Shown: positions 7,868 through 15,486, counted from the stretch's first letter. The stretch is DNA of 15,608 bases from Nitrososphaeraceae archaeon (GCA_025449515.1 JANWJI010000182.1:1-15608), one strand, 5' to 3'. Notes: generated by a model from the letters alone, not told the origin. Made by a program: numbers and translations.

Positions 7868-7941
7868 GTCCGGGTTGTGTAGCTAGGATAGCATACTCGT
7901 CTGCTAAGCGAGGGGCTCGGGTTCAAATCCCGGCTCGGACT
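7868..7941 (+). tRNA. tRNA with anticodon GCT (serine codons AGC/AGU), class I shape
   Basis: A full cloverleaf of 74 bases can be drawn. The acceptor stem GTCCGGG (7868-7874) pairs with CTCGGAC (7934-7940); the discriminator is T at 7941. The D arm is GTGT/GCAT with G18G19 present. The anticodon stem CTCGT/GCGAG encloses the loop CTGCTAA, giving anticodon GCT after U33. The T arm TCGGG/CCCGG encloses TTCAAAT. All tertiary positions (U8, A14, G15-C48, G53-C61, A58) are normal. By code it should carry serine, but tRNA-Ser has a long variable arm and this one has only four bases (GGGC). The body looks more like Asp, Glu or Cys tRNAs, and U73 is usual for archaeal Cys and Thr tRNAs. True amino-acid identity is therefore uncertain. 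No CCA is encoded and no intron fits. Confidence 0.85.
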
Positions 7942-7962
7942 ATATAGAAAAAATTGAGGTTT

Positions 7963-8010
7963 GTCTCCCAGACTTACGTTGCCACAAGTCTATTCCAGCT
8001 AGGCCGGAAT
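7963..8010 (+). repeat. Two adjacent hairpins downstream of the tRNA
   Basis: AGACTT (7970-7975) pairs with AAGTCT (7986-7991), with an alternative GTCT/AGAC at 7963-7973. Immediately next, ATTCC-A-GC (7992-7999) pairs with GC-C-GGAAT (8003-8010) around the loop TAG. Back-to-back stems 22 bases beyond the tRNA could be part of a 3' trailer, a transcript end or a separate small RNA. No assignment is possible from sequence alone. Confidence 0.35.
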
Positions 8011-8095
8011 TGCTAAGTTGACATACCCTCGTAATTATTATATCATGCAGAATATTTATGACTTACTTAAAAACACCGTCTCACAGTAATTTACT

Positions 8096-8292
8096 CGGCC
8101 TATGTTGGGGAAGACGTTTTATTGGCATCGCCTCTTCCCACGGACTTATTGTTGGTGGTGTACGGGGACTTTGTTATAAAGATGACTTGAATATTGATGC
8201 TAGAGTGTACAGCAAAGTCCTCATCTTAGCGATATCGCTTAGCAGGATCTCTTGGCCGCTATGCGTAGATAGTTGCGCATTCTGCTTCCCAC
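8096..8292 (+). ncRNA. Candidate structured RNA, unidentified
   Basis: This stretch is about 47% G+C by hand count, clearly above the flanking spacer, and is dense in perfect stems. CGGCC (8096-8100) can pair with GGCCG (8254-8258), closing a domain. Inside are GGGAAGA/TCTTCCC (8108-8114 with 8133-8139) and a 10-bp stem GGGGACTTTG/CAAAGTCCTC (8164-8173 with 8213-8222, one G-U), followed by the palindrome AGCGATATCGCT (8228-8239). Outside it is ATGCG/CGCAT (8261-8265 with 8276-8280). TTAAAAA at 8067-8073 lies about 26 bases upstream and could be its TATA box. I find no RNase P, SRP or 5S rRNA core motifs. The 79-codon frame across the same bases (8058-8297) has an unusual Cys/Trp-rich product, so RNA is favoured over protein. 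The plus strand is assumed. Confidence 0.4.
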
Positions 8293-8297
8293 TATAG

Positions 8298-8690
8298 CTC
8301 ATATCATATAACATTAGGAAGTGTTCCAGAAAGCTTTGCATTGCTGCTATGATATCATTGCTACAAGTATAAAATTGTCCTATGTCCTAAATCTTGAATA
8401 TTACAATTGCAAGAATGACTGTTTAAAAGGTGACTTTAAATAAAATAAAAATATATGATATTTGCTTGATGACTCGCTTGGCTCGAGAGCGAAAATACGG
8501 ATTAGTTAGCAGGAATTTTCATTTAGACTGGTTGAAATATATACCTATTTGGTAACTATTCTGGCAAGAATATTTAAATTTGTTATCATTGAAAATGACT
8601 CACCAAAGATTGAAATGATTGTGTGTTATATATTTAGGTTCATTTGGCATATTGGTGACTTGATTCTAGATGAGCTGGATACGAGACGGG
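8298..8690. other. Spacer before HMG-CoA synthase, nothing coding seen
   Basis: This is AT-rich sequence with only short chance frames on both strands. It holds a small GGAA-GTG-TTCC hairpin (8317-8327) and one copy of TACCTATTT (8542-8550), a 9-mer repeated at 8718-8726. Confidence 0.4.
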
Positions 8691-8724
8691 ATAGGTGATT
8701 AGCACTAATCAAGTTTTTACCTAT
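8691..8724 (+). terminator. Nested inverted repeat with a T run; terminator-like
   Basis: TGATTA (8696-8701) pairs with TAATCA (8706-8711) around GCAC and is followed by AG and five T's (8714-8718). Outside it, ATAGG (8691-8695) pairs with CCTAT (8720-8724). On the plus strand this has the form of an intrinsic terminator for any transcript coming from the candidate RNA upstream. It ends about 25 bases before the TATA box of the HMG-CoA synthase gene, so an operator role is the alternative. Confidence 0.4.
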
Positions 8725-8748
8725 TTATCAAATCTAGTTACGAATAAC

Positions 8749-8755
8749 TTTAAAT
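8749..8755 (+). promoter_or_regulatory. TATA box of the HMG-CoA synthase gene
   Basis: TTTAAAT lies 31 to 25 bases before the ATG at 8780, with no Shine-Dalgarno between. This is a leaderless-style promoter and supports the start chosen. Confidence 0.6.
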
Positions 8756-8779
8756 TGGTAATATTTACAGCAGTATTAT

Positions 8780-10180
8780 ATGCCAGTAGGAATTGATGAC
8801 CTGGCTATCTATATTCCAAAGCTTTACGTCGACTATAAGGATTTTGCTAAGGCGAGAGGTATTGATCCTCAAAAGCTAGAATACGGCATTGGAATAAAAA
8901 AGATGGCTTTGGTAGATACCAATCAGGATCCAGCATGTATGGCTGCTAACGCCTGCTTAAAATTAATGGAGAGAAATCATCTGCATCCTGAAGACATAGG
9001 TCGTATGTATGTTGCTACCGAGTCTGGTCTAGATGAGTCTAAAGCTATGAATTCTTTTGTGATAGGTATGTTGGAACAAGTTTATGGAGAGGATACCTTT
9101 GAACACGCGGGTGGAATTGAATGTAAATTTGCCTGCGTTAGCGGATCCTATGCTATTTATGATAATGCAAATTGGATAAGAGCTGATGAAAACAATGGTA
9201 AGGCTGCTATTGTAATTGTAAGTGACATAGCAAAATATGATATCGGATCTGCAGGCGAGTACACACAAGGAGCAGGAGCAGTTGCGATTCTCGTCAAGCA
9301 GAATCCTCGATTGCTGAGCTTTGATCAAAAGGTTACATCTACTATCATTAAGAACGAGTATGACTTTTATAGGCCATTTGGAAAAGAAACACCTCTCGTA
9401 AATGGAAATTATTCGAATTTGCTGTATTTGATCCAAGTAAGAAAAGCATTTGATAGTTATAAGGAAAAGGCCATCAAAACCGGTTTAATTCCGCTGAAGG
9501 TTGGAGAGTCCATTACAGACCATATAGACTTCTTCAGCGTACATCTTCCTTACAGAAAAATGGGCGAGAAGGCATTGGCTTATCTACTGCGGCACGAATG
9601 GCGAAATCTTCCGCGTTGGAAGGAGGTTATAAGAGAATTAGGTATGGAAGAGCCATTGCCCAAAGATCCTAGAGGTACCATCGAATCCATATTGGCGGAT
9701 GTCGAATTTATGAAAGCTGATGAAAAGTTTAGACGTGCCTTCATGCAGACTTCATTCTATAATGAGGTGTACGAAAAGAAAATGGCTAGTTCGCTAGAGG
9801 GTTCTGCCATCATTGGAAACTTGTATACGGCATCCATGTATATGGGACTTAGAAGCCTCCTTGAATTTGAATACAAGAAGGGTGTTGAACTAGAAGGTAA
9901 GAGAGTTGGCTTTGGATCATATGGGAGCGGGAGTAGTGCAATGGTGTTTAGCGGCACGATACAACCTGATTATAAAGAAGTTGTGAAAGAAATGAATTTG
10001 CAAGAAGAAATTGGAATTCGTACCAAATTGTCTATGGAAGAATATGAGAGACTCCATGATGGGCGAGTATTGACATTGAATGAATCTATTCTTCATAATA
10101 GTCGCGAGTTTGTACTCATAAAGATTGGAGGAATCACAGCAGACAAGGCAGGATTCAGAGAGTATGTTTACGCGAATTAG
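8780..10180 (+). CDS. Hydroxymethylglutaryl-CoA synthase
   Basis: This enzyme joins acetyl-CoA and acetoacetyl-CoA to give HMG-CoA, the entry step of the mevalonate pathway that makes the isoprenoid chains of archaeal membrane lipids. The thiolase-fold catalytic triad is visible: Glu81 in ATESGLD, Cys119 in KFACVSGS (acyl-enzyme nucleophile) and His255 in VHLPYRKM. The opening VGIDDLAIYIPK and the late GFGSYGSGSSA motif are standard for HMG-CoA synthases. At 466 residues it is longer than typical bacterial MvaS (about 390) and nearer the eukaryotic size; residues 265-340 probably hold an insertion. No acetyl-CoA acetyltransferase or DUF35 partner lies beside it, unlike the arrangement in many archaea. 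It is transcribed alone from its own TATA box. Confidence 0.92.
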   Translation: MPVGIDDLAIYIPKLYVDYKDFAKARGIDPQKLEYGIGIKKMALVDTNQDPACMAANACLKLMERNHLHPEDIGRMYVATESGLDESKAMNSFVIGMLEQVYGEDTFEHAGGIECKFACVSGSYAIYDNANWIRADENNGKAAIVIVSDIAKYDIGSAGEYTQGAGAVAILVKQNPRLLSFDQKVTSTIIKNEYDFYRPFGKETPLVNGNYSNLLYLIQVRKAFDSYKEKAIKTGLIPLKVGESITDHIDFFSVHLPYRKMGEKALAYLLRHEWRNLPRWKEVIRELGMEEPLPKDPRGTIESILADVEFMKADEKFRRAFMQTSFYNEVYEKKMASSLEGSAIIGNLYTASMYMGLRSLLEFEYKKGVELEGKRVGFGSYGSGSSAMVFSGTIQPDYKEVVKEMNLQEEIGIRTKLSMEEYERLHDGRVLTLNESILHNSREFVLIKIGGITADKAGFREYVYAN

Positions 10181-10849
10181 GTTGCAGTGAATAGATTTCA
10201 GGGCATATAATCATTTTGCAAATTCATCATTAGATATCAATATACGATCAAATCACTAGTATCTTGTGCAAGAGTTGAGTGTAATGGCCTGGCCTGATCT
10301 AGGTCGAGTACAACTTCTGTAGGAAAGGACTAACTAATATTACAAGAAATTTTTGTTATTCGAGGCTCACAGCACAGTTGATTTACATTTTCGCTTGAAA
10401 TTAATTGAACGGTCAAGAATTCAGTGATATAATACCTTTAGGTCAAGCTAGTGTTCATATTCACTACGTAAGTAGACATGTTTTGCTTATGGACAGATCA
10501 GAAGGCTTAATGATATTTGCCAAAATGTTAGTCATTAAAATCCTCAAACAAACAAATTAGAATGAATATAGATGACGGCAAAAGAAGGAAGTCTTTCATG
10601 AGAATGCATAATGGACCCATCTAGGATTTCAATTCTACGCTACCGACTTCATCAACCTCTGTGCCTGGACTCATTAGTGATAATCTGAGTGCGTATTCAC
10701 ACCAACCTTCACAAGATGTACAGGAAATTTATTTAAAACATTAAGATCCCCACATCGAAATTTTGAAAAATGTATCGTAGACTAACGATCGAATAGTTTT
10801 CGTTAATACTGCTTTCGACAGTCATATTCCGATTTCACAGCGAGTCTAC
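10181..10849. other. Long spacer, possibly with decayed coding sequence
   Basis: No gene can be supported here. Three weak frames were noted: a 51-codon plus-strand frame from TTG 10405 to TAG 10558-10560; a 60-codon plus-strand frame from ATG 10562 to TAA 10742-10744 broken by one TAG at 10622; and a 35-codon minus-strand frame (10621-10728) ending GSVELKS. They overlap or conflict, and none shows a known motif. Chance or gene remnants are both possible. Confidence 0.35.
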
Positions 10850-10978
10850 TTAGATAATATTTAATCTATCCGCACATTTTTTATGATAGTATTTCTTGTG
10901 AACTCGTCCTGAACTGATAATCATATCTTTTCTATCAAATTTCGTCTCACAGTGACGACATAGACCATTTTGTATCTT
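10850..10978 (-). CDS. Tiny zinc-binding ORF (CxxC ... HxxC) without a normal start
   Basis: On the minus strand a 42-codon frame ends at TAA 10852-10850. Its product contains LCRHCETKFDRKD, then SSGRVHKKYYHKKCADRL. C7-x-x-C10 and H32-x-x-C35 are spaced like the ligands of a small treble-clef or zinc-ribbon domain, and the YYHKKCA ending recalls small archaeal zinc proteins, so this is unlikely to be chance. An in-frame TGA at 10981-10979 lies just before it, and no ATG, GTG or TTG precedes the first Cys. Adding one A to the AAAA run at 10968-10971 would join it to ATG 10989, giving MDVERYKNGLCRHC, a natural start. So this is either a frameshifted gene, a sequencing error, or a case of non-canonical initiation. 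Function unknown; possibly DNA, RNA or protein binding. Confidence 0.5.
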   Translation of the reverse strand, partial: KIQNGLCRHCETKFDRKDMIISSGRVHKKYYHKKCADRLNII

Positions 10979-10989
10979 TCAACATCCAT

Positions 10990-11412
10990 ATATTTTGTTA
11001 AAAGGCTAGGCACAACTAGGCAAACTATACTAGAATTTATCTTATTTAAGATGTTTCTTTATGAAATCATGGTCTAGAGATACTCTACCCTAAAAACAAC
11101 TTTATGCTTCAACGCATTATATCCCATGTAGTTAACTTCAGCTAGGAGATATGCGTCATCTTTGCTATCTTATTATCATTCTAGTCACATCTGTTCAATC
11201 CTTTCATTTATGACAACTTGAGATCTAACATCACTATTTCATCATAATTTTTAGGCATAAATCTTTGTTCATAAAGATGAAGTGCATGTGTCGACTTTAA
11301 GTCACTTTTTCTTATAATAGATTTGAGTCGAAATACATTTTCTTTACCACAGACTTAAGCCGCCCTTATTCACTTTTATTTTCTATCGCCATTACTTTTT
11401 ATCTTATTGTAG
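10990..11412. other. Spacer with nothing coding seen
   Basis: AT-rich sequence between the zinc ORF and the 3' end of the histidine kinase gene. The longest minus-strand frame (about 48 codons, containing LKSTHALHLYEQRFMPKNY) has no start codon and no motif, so I do not call it. TTTTAA on the minus strand at 10998-11003 may be a TATA element for the zinc ORF. Confidence 0.35.
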
Positions 11413-13140
11413 TCATCTTGTAATATGTCTAATCTCTTGTTCATTTTCTTGCAGCTTATAATCTAGCTGTTTATCAGTAGAGAGAGGCAACGTGAAGTAA
11501 AAAGTTGCCCCTTTACCGTTCTTATTATTTTCAGCCCATATGGTGCCACCGTGTGCATCGATAATACTCTTAGAAATAAATAATCCCAATCCTGTTCCAG
11601 AATATGAACTGCTCACGAACTTGGAAAACATATTAGGAAATATTACTGGATTAATGCCCTCTCCAGAATCCTTTACACTCACAACTATTCCTTGGTTCCC
11701 TCCTACCTCTAGGTCGTTTTTCTCTACAACTATGGATATTCTTGCTTCGCTTTCTTTTTCGGTAAATTTTAAGGCATTACTAATTAAATTCGACATAACC
11801 TGTGCCAGTCTATTTTTATCAGCTTCTACAATAATGTCATCATCCTTCTGTTTCAATTCATATGATATTTTTACCTGACCAGGATATTGTCGGTTTCTCT
11901 CGCCCCTCATATTCCTATGTTGTATCTTGTTAGTATATTCTTTCAGAACCTCTGCTATTACAATATTGAGATTTATCGGCTCTTTGTTTAGCTTTAATGA
12001 TTTACTTTCGATCTTTGTTACATCCAATACATTATCTGTAAGCTGCTTAAGCCTTCTTGCATTTCGTATAACAACATCCAGATAATCAAGTTGTCTAGGA
12101 TCTGTTGTCTCAGAATGTATAATTTCAGTCAGTCCAAGAATAGGCTGTATCGGAGTCCGCAATTCATGTGCTGCCACATTAATAAATTCATCTTTCATTT
12201 TTTCAGACTCTTTTAGCTTCTGAAATTGAGTTTGGATCACCGCATTTCTCTCACTCAATATAGCATTATATTGAATACTTGATAATGCTAATGCTATTAT
12301 GTTGACAAAATATGCTACGTCTTTGAGAACATGTCCCACATTATGCGCAGTATCAAACGATGTGACTGAAAATGCCATTATTATTTGTCCAAAAATATCA
12401 ATAAGTAATGCCAGAAGTATTCCCTTATAGAAAATGTCCTTTTTCTTATAAAGCCCTCTCTTATAAAAGTAAACTAAGGCTATCAAGAAAAGGATAAACG
12501 ATGGGATTTCATAAGGCCTGTGTATAGGAGGGTTATCTATTACTACGCCTGGAAAAATAATTACAAACGAGCTAAGTGCTAGTAAAACAGAAACTATAGC
12601 AAGGACTACCAAAGATATTACAAGCAGTTTTGGAAGTTTCTTGCTTTTGCCTTTTCCTTTTTGTTGTCGTTGTCCTGAGGAGTTCGAGTCAGGAAAATCC
12701 GGATTGGCTAGAATCGGATAACCTGCAATTGCTATAGCCAGCATAGCACTAAGAAATATTCGTCCTGCAAACCAAGTTTGGGGTATAAAAAATTTTAAAA
12801 ACATAGGCTGATCTGCAAAACTAAATGATACGATAACATGCAAAAAATCGATAGCAGCATTGACGAGAAATCCTATTCCGATAAAAAGACTAAATTTATC
12901 ATTTAGCGTATATGCCCTAGACATATAATAAAACGCCAAGATTGCGGCGAATATTACTGCAATTAGTTCAATATAGAAATGATGAATCTCCGATGCCACC
13001 CAAGTATTAGAATCTACAGATATTATAGCGATAATACACAGTGGAATTGAAGGTACAAGAGTATATTTAATTAGAGTTTCATATTTAGGAACAAATATTG
13101 ACGAATCACGCGATAATACGCGATCGAGATGTCTTGTCAC
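11413..13140 (-). CDS. Membrane sensor histidine kinase, MASE3-like input domain
   Basis: This 575-residue protein should sense a membrane or small-molecule signal and autophosphorylate. About eight hydrophobic helices span residues 28-290. The segment around 83-140 (LFIGIGFLVNAAIDFLHVIV ... AGRIFLSAML) resembles the MASE3 sensor domain by eye. A basic Gln/Lys loop at 153-170 separates helices four and five. A HisKA domain follows with the phospho-acceptor His325 in AAHELRTPI. The HATPase domain has its N-box at 451-460 (NLISNALKFT), the G1 box D491-S-G-E-G and the G2 box GTGLGL (515-520). There is no PAS, HAMP or receiver domain, and no response regulator gene nearby, so it is an orphan kinase. 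The start is GTG at 13140; an in-frame stop lies four codons upstream. It is divergent from the surface-protein gene. Confidence 0.9.
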   Translation of the reverse strand: MTRHLDRVLSRDSSIFVPKYETLIKYTLVPSIPLCIIAIISVDSNTWVASEIHHFYIELIAVIFAAILAFYYMSRAYTLNDKFSLFIGIGFLVNAAIDFLHVIVSFSFADQPMFLKFFIPQTWFAGRIFLSAMLAIAIAGYPILANPDFPDSNSSGQRQQKGKGKSKKLPKLLVISLVVLAIVSVLLALSSFVIIFPGVVIDNPPIHRPYEIPSFILFLIALVYFYKRGLYKKKDIFYKGILLALLIDIFGQIIMAFSVTSFDTAHNVGHVLKDVAYFVNIIALALSSIQYNAILSERNAVIQTQFQKLKESEKMKDEFINVAAHELRTPIQPILGLTEIIHSETTDPRQLDYLDVVIRNARRLKQLTDNVLDVTKIESKSLKLNKEPINLNIVIAEVLKEYTNKIQHRNMRGERNRQYPGQVKISYELKQKDDDIIVEADKNRLAQVMSNLISNALKFTEKESEARISIVVEKNDLEVGGNQGIVVSVKDSGEGINPVIFPNMFSKFVSSSYSGTGLGLFISKSIIDAHGGTIWAENNKNGKGATFYFTLPLSTDKQLDYKLQENEQEIRHITR

Positions 13141-13423
13141 AATCTTATTTCACAAGGATATTCTATCTAATGTAAACCTGTCTATTGAACTTTCCTGTTC
13201 GTCTTCAATTAGATTGATAATTATAGAAATCTTTATTTCACCAACCAACGATTTTATATGATATTTCGGCCTAAATGCTAACCTCAATACCAATATTGAC
13301 TGCACAGAGAATAGGATAAATATGATCGTTAGGAAAAATTTGGGGGGTTTATTTGTGGGATATATTAAACTGCAATCTATATTAGATGTGTGCTAAACCG
13401 TCATTAGACATTCTGACATATTA

Positions 13424-13471
13424 CATCTGATAAACGACGATTACTATACTGTAGATTATTACTATCAGATG
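13424..13471. repeat. 9-bp inverted repeat upstream of the surface-protein gene
   Basis: CATCTGATA (13424-13432) and TATCAGATG (13463-13471) are perfect inverted copies 30 bases apart. TTACTAT is also repeated directly at 13441-13447 and 13459-13465. The element lies in the divergent spacer (13141-13532), about 60 bases before the surface-protein gene. It could be a two-site operator or a hairpin. The rest of this spacer shows only short chance frames. Confidence 0.4.
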
Positions 13472-13532
13472 ATTCTTAATGATTCCATGGATAGTGTAAT
13501 TGTATCGATAGAAGAAACATTATCTATTTCTA

Positions 13533-14801
13533 TTGGGTCCACCAATTTACTTAACGTTGGGATATATACAGAAAGAAACAGTTTTTTCGCTAAAGTATGA
13601 CATCTGGCTATCATTCTTCATTTCAAGAGTATTTGTTGTTATCTTATTGTTTGGTCTTGTGCCGTCACTCATTTATGAAGACACATTTGCTCAAGTTCAG
13701 GCTCAATCAACGTCTTTGTCTGCTTTTCCTCGGCAAGAAGTTAATGCAGGCATTCACAACGGCATTCAAGTAAATGTATCCGCCCACACACAATCAAAGG
13801 CTGACTATAAGGGATTACTGGACAACTCAAGCGATATACAAAAAGTTACATATTCAAGTAATGGAAAAAAACTTAACGCAACTCTCTGGCTAGGCGGTGA
13901 AATAAGAGGAATACCCTCTAAATTTGGAGCAAGTACTGTAGCTTACGGAATACTAGTTGATGCAGACAACAATCCTACAACCGGAAAATTTGGTGTTGAT
14001 TACCAAAAGGAGATTCAGTGGAATAATAGAACTAGAAGCTGGAGCAGTTTCCTTGTAGAGTATTCCTCTCCTGATCATTTCAGAACCATGCAATTGCAAA
14101 AAAAAGGCATAGCTTTTAATAACCAAAATTATATTCCTCTGTCACTAGATCTCAATTCCATAACTTCTCCAAATAAATATAGGGTGTTGTTCTACGCGAC
14201 AGTAATATATAATAACAACTCTAAGATAGTTTTAGATCTTACTAACTGGGTTGATATACCTCCACCAGAATTCACTATCTCTACGTTACCAGATCCCGTA
14301 GTGTTAAGACAGGGAGAACAAAAGGACATTGGAGTTCAATTGAAGTCCAGTGCTGGTGTTTCTACAACCGCAGTTGGCTTTACCCCTGCAGAAAATTATT
14401 CCGATATAAAAGTTGAATTCAATCCTGATAAGACAAATAAATCATCCTTCGGTGAAGTTGGGGCACCCGCACCTTTTAGAATCGTAGTTCCAGCCAATGC
14501 TCAAGTAGGTCAGTATACAATACCAATATTAGTAAATATCTCGACCGGTTCAATTTTTCCCTCTAAATTTATTAATCTACCTAAATTTAACTTATCAGTA
14601 CCGACACAAGGATATGTTAGTACAAAAACAAACCTAACTGTATCTGTGCTAGCACCGCCGAATATTGGAGAACAGATCAGGGAATTTTGGACAGTTTACG
14701 GTTCCACGATTACGATACTCCTTGCAGGATTTGCAGGTGCCTTTTCAACATACATTTTTGATCACCTGAAACAGCGGAAGAAAGTTAAAGAGGAAACATG
14801 A
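13533..14801 (+). CDS. Exported, membrane-anchored surface protein with beta-sandwich domains
   Basis: The product (422 residues from TTG 13533) has a hydrophobic signal segment at about 30-48 (FFISRVFVVILLFGLVPSL) and one C-terminal membrane helix at about 390-410, followed by a basic tail (KQRKKVKEE). The body should therefore face outside, anchored at the C-terminus. The first domain (about 90-245) contains DADNNPTTG, a calcium-loop-like motif seen in CBM9/DOMON-type beta sandwiches. The second (about 255-375) resembles Ig-like NEW3 domains (PDPVVLRQGEQKDIGV ... APFRIVVPANAQVGQY). Both domain calls are by eye. The start is unsure: TTG 13557 is an alternative and no clear TATA box decides it. 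Role unknown; perhaps cell-surface binding of carbohydrate or another ligand. Confidence 0.7.
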   Translation: MGPPIYLTLGYIQKETVFSLKYDIWLSFFISRVFVVILLFGLVPSLIYEDTFAQVQAQSTSLSAFPRQEVNAGIHNGIQVNVSAHTQSKADYKGLLDNSSDIQKVTYSSNGKKLNATLWLGGEIRGIPSKFGASTVAYGILVDADNNPTTGKFGVDYQKEIQWNNRTRSWSSFLVEYSSPDHFRTMQLQKKGIAFNNQNYIPLSLDLNSITSPNKYRVLFYATVIYNNNSKIVLDLTNWVDIPPPEFTISTLPDPVVLRQGEQKDIGVQLKSSAGVSTTAVGFTPAENYSDIKVEFNPDKTNKSSFGEVGAPAPFRIVVPANAQVGQYTIPILVNISTGSIFPSKFINLPKFNLSVPTQGYVSTKTNLTVSVLAPPNIGEQIREFWTVYGSTITILLAGFAGAFSTYIFDHLKQRKKVKEET

Positions 14802-14979
14802 ATCTGTGCTGCTTTCAGCATATCTTCATTCCCTTGTCTAGAAAGTAATTGAACGCTAATTAGATAGATTCAACATGATTCCGGTATATAATTAGATTTG
14901 TCTCGTAATGTCATTTTATTTCGATTAAAGAAAGAAAACAAATAATATATGTAATAATCAATCTTATAGAATAGTCTAT

Positions 14980-15486
14980 ATGGCTAAAATAATGATGTTG
15001 ACAACAGCCTTCGCCTTACTAATACTTGTAACCAATCATATGCATGTCGTCACTGTACCTGATAATAACAAAAGCGATCATGATTCTATATTACAGAACG
15101 TCTTTGCTCAGGCTCTGCAGTCGAAGCAAAAGCCCGCTACATCTTTTGTATCTGAGGCGATAGCACCTGTTCTTCTAGCACCGATTGCTACATCTGGAAA
15201 TAATGTATATTTAGTTTGGTCCAGTAACAAGACTGGAAATTATGAAATCATGTTTAGAGCATCTTCAGATCATGGACAAAGCTTTGAAAATAAAATCAAC
15301 CTGAGTAATTCTGCATCTGATTCACAAAATGCAGAGGTACAGTCATCCGGGGATAGAGTATTTGTTACATGGTGGGAACGTAATTCGACAAGTAACGAAC
15401 CTGTACTTAGGGTTAGCGGCGATGATGGAAAGACCTTTGGCCCAACTTTGAAGCTCTCCTTTAGCGGCCCTATTAATAACGAATGA
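14980..15486 (+). CDS. Secreted Asp-box (BNR repeat) protein, short
   Basis: This 168-residue protein starts with a hydrophobic signal segment (residues 3-24, MMLTTAFALLILVTN). From residue 60 the sequence carries sialidase-type beta-propeller signatures: VYLVWSSNKTGNYEIMFRAS and VFVTWWERNS strands, each followed by an Asp-box, SSDHGQSF and SGDDGKTF. Two blades are far fewer than the six of a sialidase propeller, so it cannot form a complete propeller alone. It may be a truncated copy or may assemble with paralogues; longer proteins with such repeats are frequent in ammonia-oxidising archaea. Sialidase catalytic residues are not evident, and enzymatic activity should not be assumed. ATG 14980 is the only plausible start; the spacer 14802-14979 shows no other gene. 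The pairing with the upstream surface protein suggests a cell-envelope role. Confidence 0.7.
   Translation: MAKIMMLTTAFALLILVTNHMHVVTVPDNNKSDHDSILQNVFAQALQSKQKPATSFVSEAIAPVLLAPIATSGNNVYLVWSSNKTGNYEIMFRASSDHGQSFENKINLSNSASDSQNAEVQSSGDRVFVTWWERNSTSNEPVLRVSGDDGKTFGPTLKLSFSGPINNE

Noticed and set aside
7868..7941. The tRNA as an integration site for a mobile element
   Set aside because: No repeat of the tRNA 3' end was found downstream and there is no integrase gene in the window.
8096..8292. Candidate RNA as RNase P RNA, SRP RNA or 5S rRNA
   Set aside because: The conserved GAGGAAAGUC and ACAGAA elements, the SRP helix-8 GGAAG/GCAGC motif and the 5S CCGAAC loop are all absent on both strands.
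8058..8297. 79-codon plus-strand frame that could be a small protein
   Set aside because: The product is Cys/Trp-rich with no recognisable domain, and the bases are occupied by perfect RNA-like stems; a structured RNA explains the region better, though a leaderless gene is not fully excluded.
10621..10728. 35-codon minus-strand frame containing SCEGWCEY and ending GSVELKS
   Set aside because: It looks protein-like but is short, has a stop directly upstream and no metal-ligand pattern that closes; not supportable as a gene.
10562..10744. 60-codon frame with one in-frame TAG, which could suggest stop-codon readthrough or pyrrolysine
   Set aside because: No pyrrolysine machinery is seen, the protein has no motif, and an opposite-strand frame covers the same bases; chance or decay is more likely.
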